This document shows positions 13,901 to 15,838 of a DNA stretch of 15,838 nucleotides, in pieces (within the stretch, counting starts at the first letter, position 1; each line of letters opens with the position of its first letter). The notes under the pieces were generated by a model. The model was not told the origin of the DNA and searched no databases. It worked only from the letters and a program-made list of their open reading frames with translations. The stretch spans positions 1 through 15,838 of the forward strand of contig CALLNA010000111.1 of NCBI GenBank assembly GCA_938005655.1, given 5' to 3'. The translations under genes and the position numbers were made by a program. This stretch comes from an uncultured Novosphingobium sp. Its GTDB lineage: Bacteria; Pseudomonadota; Alphaproteobacteria; Sphingomonadales; Sphingomonadaceae.

Positions 13901-13923
13901 CAGGTCTGACGAGGAAGGCGGGC

Positions 13924-15838
13924 TTAGCTGCCGAAACGGTACTTGATCCGTCCGCCGACCATGCGCGGCTCGTTGAAGAGCTGCGATTCGTAGCCGTAGG
14001 ACTGCCAAGCCTGGACCACCGCCTGCGGATAGGCCGCATTGGTGACGTTGGTCGCGAAGACCGAGAGGTCGATCGGCTGCCCCAGGAAGTCGTTCCAGTT
14101 GAGGCTCAGGTTGAGCATATGCTGGTCCGGTATCTGGTAGAACAGCGGGGTCACTGCCGCCGAGGAGATATTCTGGTCCGAGGTGTAGGTGTAGGTCGCG
14201 CTGACCGACAGCTTCCCGGCGCTGGGATCGATCGGGAAAGTATAGGTGCCCGTCAGGCTCAGACGGTGACTGGGGGAAAGCGGCAGGCGGGTTCCCGCCG
14301 TAGCGGTCGAGGGCACCGAACTCCACACCAGGAGCTCGTCGGGGGTCAGCGTGACCGGAGCGAGGCTCAGCACCTTGGTGTTAAGGTAGGTATAGCCCAC
14401 GTCCACCTTCAGGCGGTCGAAGAAGGTGGCGGCAGCGTCGACCTCGATGCCCCAGATCCGCGACTTGCCCGCATTGATGATCGCGCTGCCGCCCAGCAAC
14501 GGGCTGGTCGACGCGCGAACCAGGGTGTGCTGGATCTGCTGGTTGCGGAAGTCGTTATAGAAGCCCGCGACGTTGAAATAGCCGCGCACAGGCCCGCGGA
14601 ACGAGAACTTGCCACCGATCTCGTAGGCATCGACCTTCTCGGGCTGCCACGTCTCGAAATAGATGTTGGCCGAGGCCACGCCCCCTGCGCGATAGCCGCG
14701 CGACCACTTGGCATAGAGCATCGCATCGTCGAACGGCTTGTATTCGAGGTCGAGCGCCCAGGTCGGCGCGCTCGACTTGGTCGAGAAGGTGACGTTGCAG
14801 CGATCGTGCTCGCCGAGCCCGGACAGGAAGACGACGCCCTTCGGATTAGACGGCGAGGTCGGGCCGTTCACCCGGACGACGTTACTGCAAAAGAAGGTCG
14901 GGGTATCGTTCGCGGCGAAACCGACGGCGACGCCATCGTAGCGGTGCGTCATCGAGTCCCACGTGTAGCGGAAGCCGCCCGTCACCGCGAGCCTGTCGGT
15001 AATGTCGTAGGTCGCCTGGGCGTAGAGCCCGCGGCTGCGGAACCAGGTCTTCTGATAGGGGATCGACAGCGTGTTGATGAAGACGTTGCCGATCGTCGGC
15101 CCGAAATTGGTCGGCGGGCTGGCCGTGCACTGGAAGGTGAAGGAATCGGCGCATTGCAGGCCGATTGTGGTCGACTGCGAGGTGAAGCCCAGCGGATCGC
15201 TGTTCTCGAAATAGCCGCCGGCCTGCCACTTCAGACGCCCGCCCGCCGCCGTGCCGATGAACTGAAGCTCCTCGGTATAGGTGTTCTGGCTGGAGTTGTT
15301 GTAGCCGGGCGTGTTGTTGAGCTGGATGTTGTAGAAGGCGTTGGTGCCTTGGGGCGTCAGGAAATTGTCGCCCTGGATGGAGAACCGCGAGGTTTCGCGG
15401 AACTCGGTATAGCTGGCGATATTCTTGATCGTCAGACTGTCGCTGGCATGCCAGGTCGTGGTGTTGATGACCTGCCAGGTTTCCATCCGCAGCTTGGGAT
15501 CGGGGTGGCTGTTCTCGATGTCCCAGGGCCCGTCGCCGCGCGCCTGCTGGCGCAGGTACTGCGCCCGCGCATAGGGCATCTGAGCGCGGGTCGAGTTGGG
15601 ATCGTAGCCGACCACCCGGAAAGCGACGTTGTAGTTGTCCGAAACGGTGTAGCTGCCGATGAAGTAGTTCTCGAGGTTGGGAGTGAGGTCCGCGACCATC
15701 GAAAGCCGGGCCGCCCAGTAGTTGACGTTGGCCATGGCATCCGGGCCGACGCCCGAATGGTTGATCTGATAGCCGTCGCGGACCATGCGATCGAGGCCGA
15801 GCCGGATCTTGAAGGTATCGGCCAGCGGCGGCACGCCC
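13924..15838 (-). CDS. TonB-dependent outer-membrane receptor, N-terminal part outside the window
   Basis: C-terminal 638 residues of a TonB-dependent receptor; the frame is open to the right edge, so the signal peptide, TonB box, plug domain and first barrel strands are missing. The visible ATG near 15834 is internal. Seen here are repeated amphipathic beta-strand pairs with long loops (LTIKNIASYTEF, RLAVTGGFRYTWDSMTH, MLYAKWSRGYRAGGVA, VDAYEIGGKFSFRG, GYFNVAGFYNDFRNQQIQ, KVDVGYTYLNTKV), the conserved late-barrel region LPLSPSHRLSLTGTYTFP, DLSVFATNVTNAAYP, and a C-terminal GGRIKYRFGS strand with aromatic near the end for BAM recognition. Two loops have cysteines (QCADSFTFQC, and FCSN with RCN), which may form loop disulfides. 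Substrate unknown; sphingomonads use many such receptors for siderophores, glycans and hydrophobic or aromatic compounds. A tetR gene lies downstream. Confidence 0.93.
   Translation of the reverse strand, partial: GVPPLADTFKIRLGLDRMVRDGYQINHSGVGPDAMANVNYWAARLSMVADLTPNLENYFIGSYTVSDNYNVAFRVVGYDPNSTRAQMPYARAQYLRQQARGDGPWDIENSHPDPKLRMETWQVINTTTWHASDSLTIKNIASYTEFRETSRFSIQGDNFLTPQGTNAFYNIQLNNTPGYNNSSQNTYTEELQFIGTAAGGRLKWQAGGYFENSDPLGFTSQSTTIGLQCADSFTFQCTASPPTNFGPTIGNVFINTLSIPYQKTWFRSRGLYAQATYDITDRLAVTGGFRYTWDSMTHRYDGVAVGFAANDTPTFFCSNVVRVNGPTSPSNPKGVVFLSGLGEHDRCNVTFSTKSSAPTWALDLEYKPFDDAMLYAKWSRGYRAGGVASANIYFETWQPEKVDAYEIGGKFSFRGPVRGYFNVAGFYNDFRNQQIQHTLVRASTSPLLGGSAIINAGKSRIWGIEVDAAATFFDRLKVDVGYTYLNTKVLSLAPVTLTPDELLVWSSVPSTATAGTRLPLSPSHRLSLTGTYTFPIDPSAGKLSVSATYTYTSDQNISSAAVTPLFYQIPDQHMLNLSLNWNDFLGQPIDLSVFATNVTNAAYPQAVVQAWQSYGYESQLFNEPRMVGGRIKYRFGS

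Noticed and set aside
12300..14039. Minus-strand 579-codon frame overlapping tetR and the Kef-type gene
   Set aside because: Out of frame with both well-supported genes; Arg/Gly/Ala-rich shadow.
1..15838. CRISPR array, tRNA, rRNA, transposase, phage or defence genes
   Set aside because: No regularly spaced repeats, no tRNA-like cloverleaf noticed, and all convincing reading frames are housekeeping, transport or regulatory genes.

Overview
The window looks like a chromosomal segment of an aerobic, high-GC alphaproteobacterium, most likely a sphingomonad (Sphingomonadales). This is inferred from the strong GC bias at third codon positions, a bo3-type quinol oxidase, the sphingomonad style of the TonB-dependent receptor with an adjacent TetR regulator, and the RibBA layout. 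No database search was possible, so the placement is an inference. Coding density is very high and no stretch over 300 bases lacks a gene. I see no tRNA, rRNA, CRISPR array, insertion sequence or phage gene.

Layout from left to right. (1) 1-3184, minus strand: cyoA and cyoB, subunits II and I of cytochrome bo3 ubiquinol oxidase. cyoB runs off the left edge a few codons before its expected end. (2) 3344-4675, plus strand: an MFS transporter of the metabolite:H+ symporter type, divergent from cyoA. The shared 159-bp spacer holds a perfect FNR/FixK-type palindrome. (3) 4697-8642, minus strand: prpF, prpB, a ribBA-type gene and ribH, all in one direction with gaps of 68, 70 and 13 nt. This joins two methylcitrate-cycle genes to two riboflavin genes. 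(4) 8769-10238, plus strand: cobQ (cobyric acid synthase), divergent from prpF. (5) 10277-11241, minus strand: a 58-codon small gene and sodB (Fe-type superoxide dismutase), separated by an AT-rich islet bracketed by a 10-bp inverted repeat. (6) 11321-13093, minus strand: a Kef-type K+/H+ antiporter with an RCK domain. (7) 13226-15838, minus strand: a TetR regulator and a TonB-dependent receptor cut by the right edge. Near-identical CCTCCC/GGGAGG palindromes lie on both sides of tetR.

Functional themes are aerobic respiration (Cyo), defence against oxidative and electrophile stress (SodB, Kef), propionate or methylcitrate metabolism (PrpF, PrpB), cofactor synthesis (RibBA, RibH, CobQ) and outer-membrane uptake (receptor plus TetR). 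The most unusual item is the ribBA product. It has an N-terminal helix-turn-helix-like segment, a DHBP synthase domain missing about 16 residues between TGIS and PGH that both E. coli RibB and Bacillus subtilis RibBA have, and a C-terminal GTP cyclohydrolase II-like domain with none of its zinc cysteines. A perfect palindrome sits just upstream of its start. I did not find a clear new multi-gene system such as a defence island or a mobile element; the oddities are at the level of single genes and regulatory sites.
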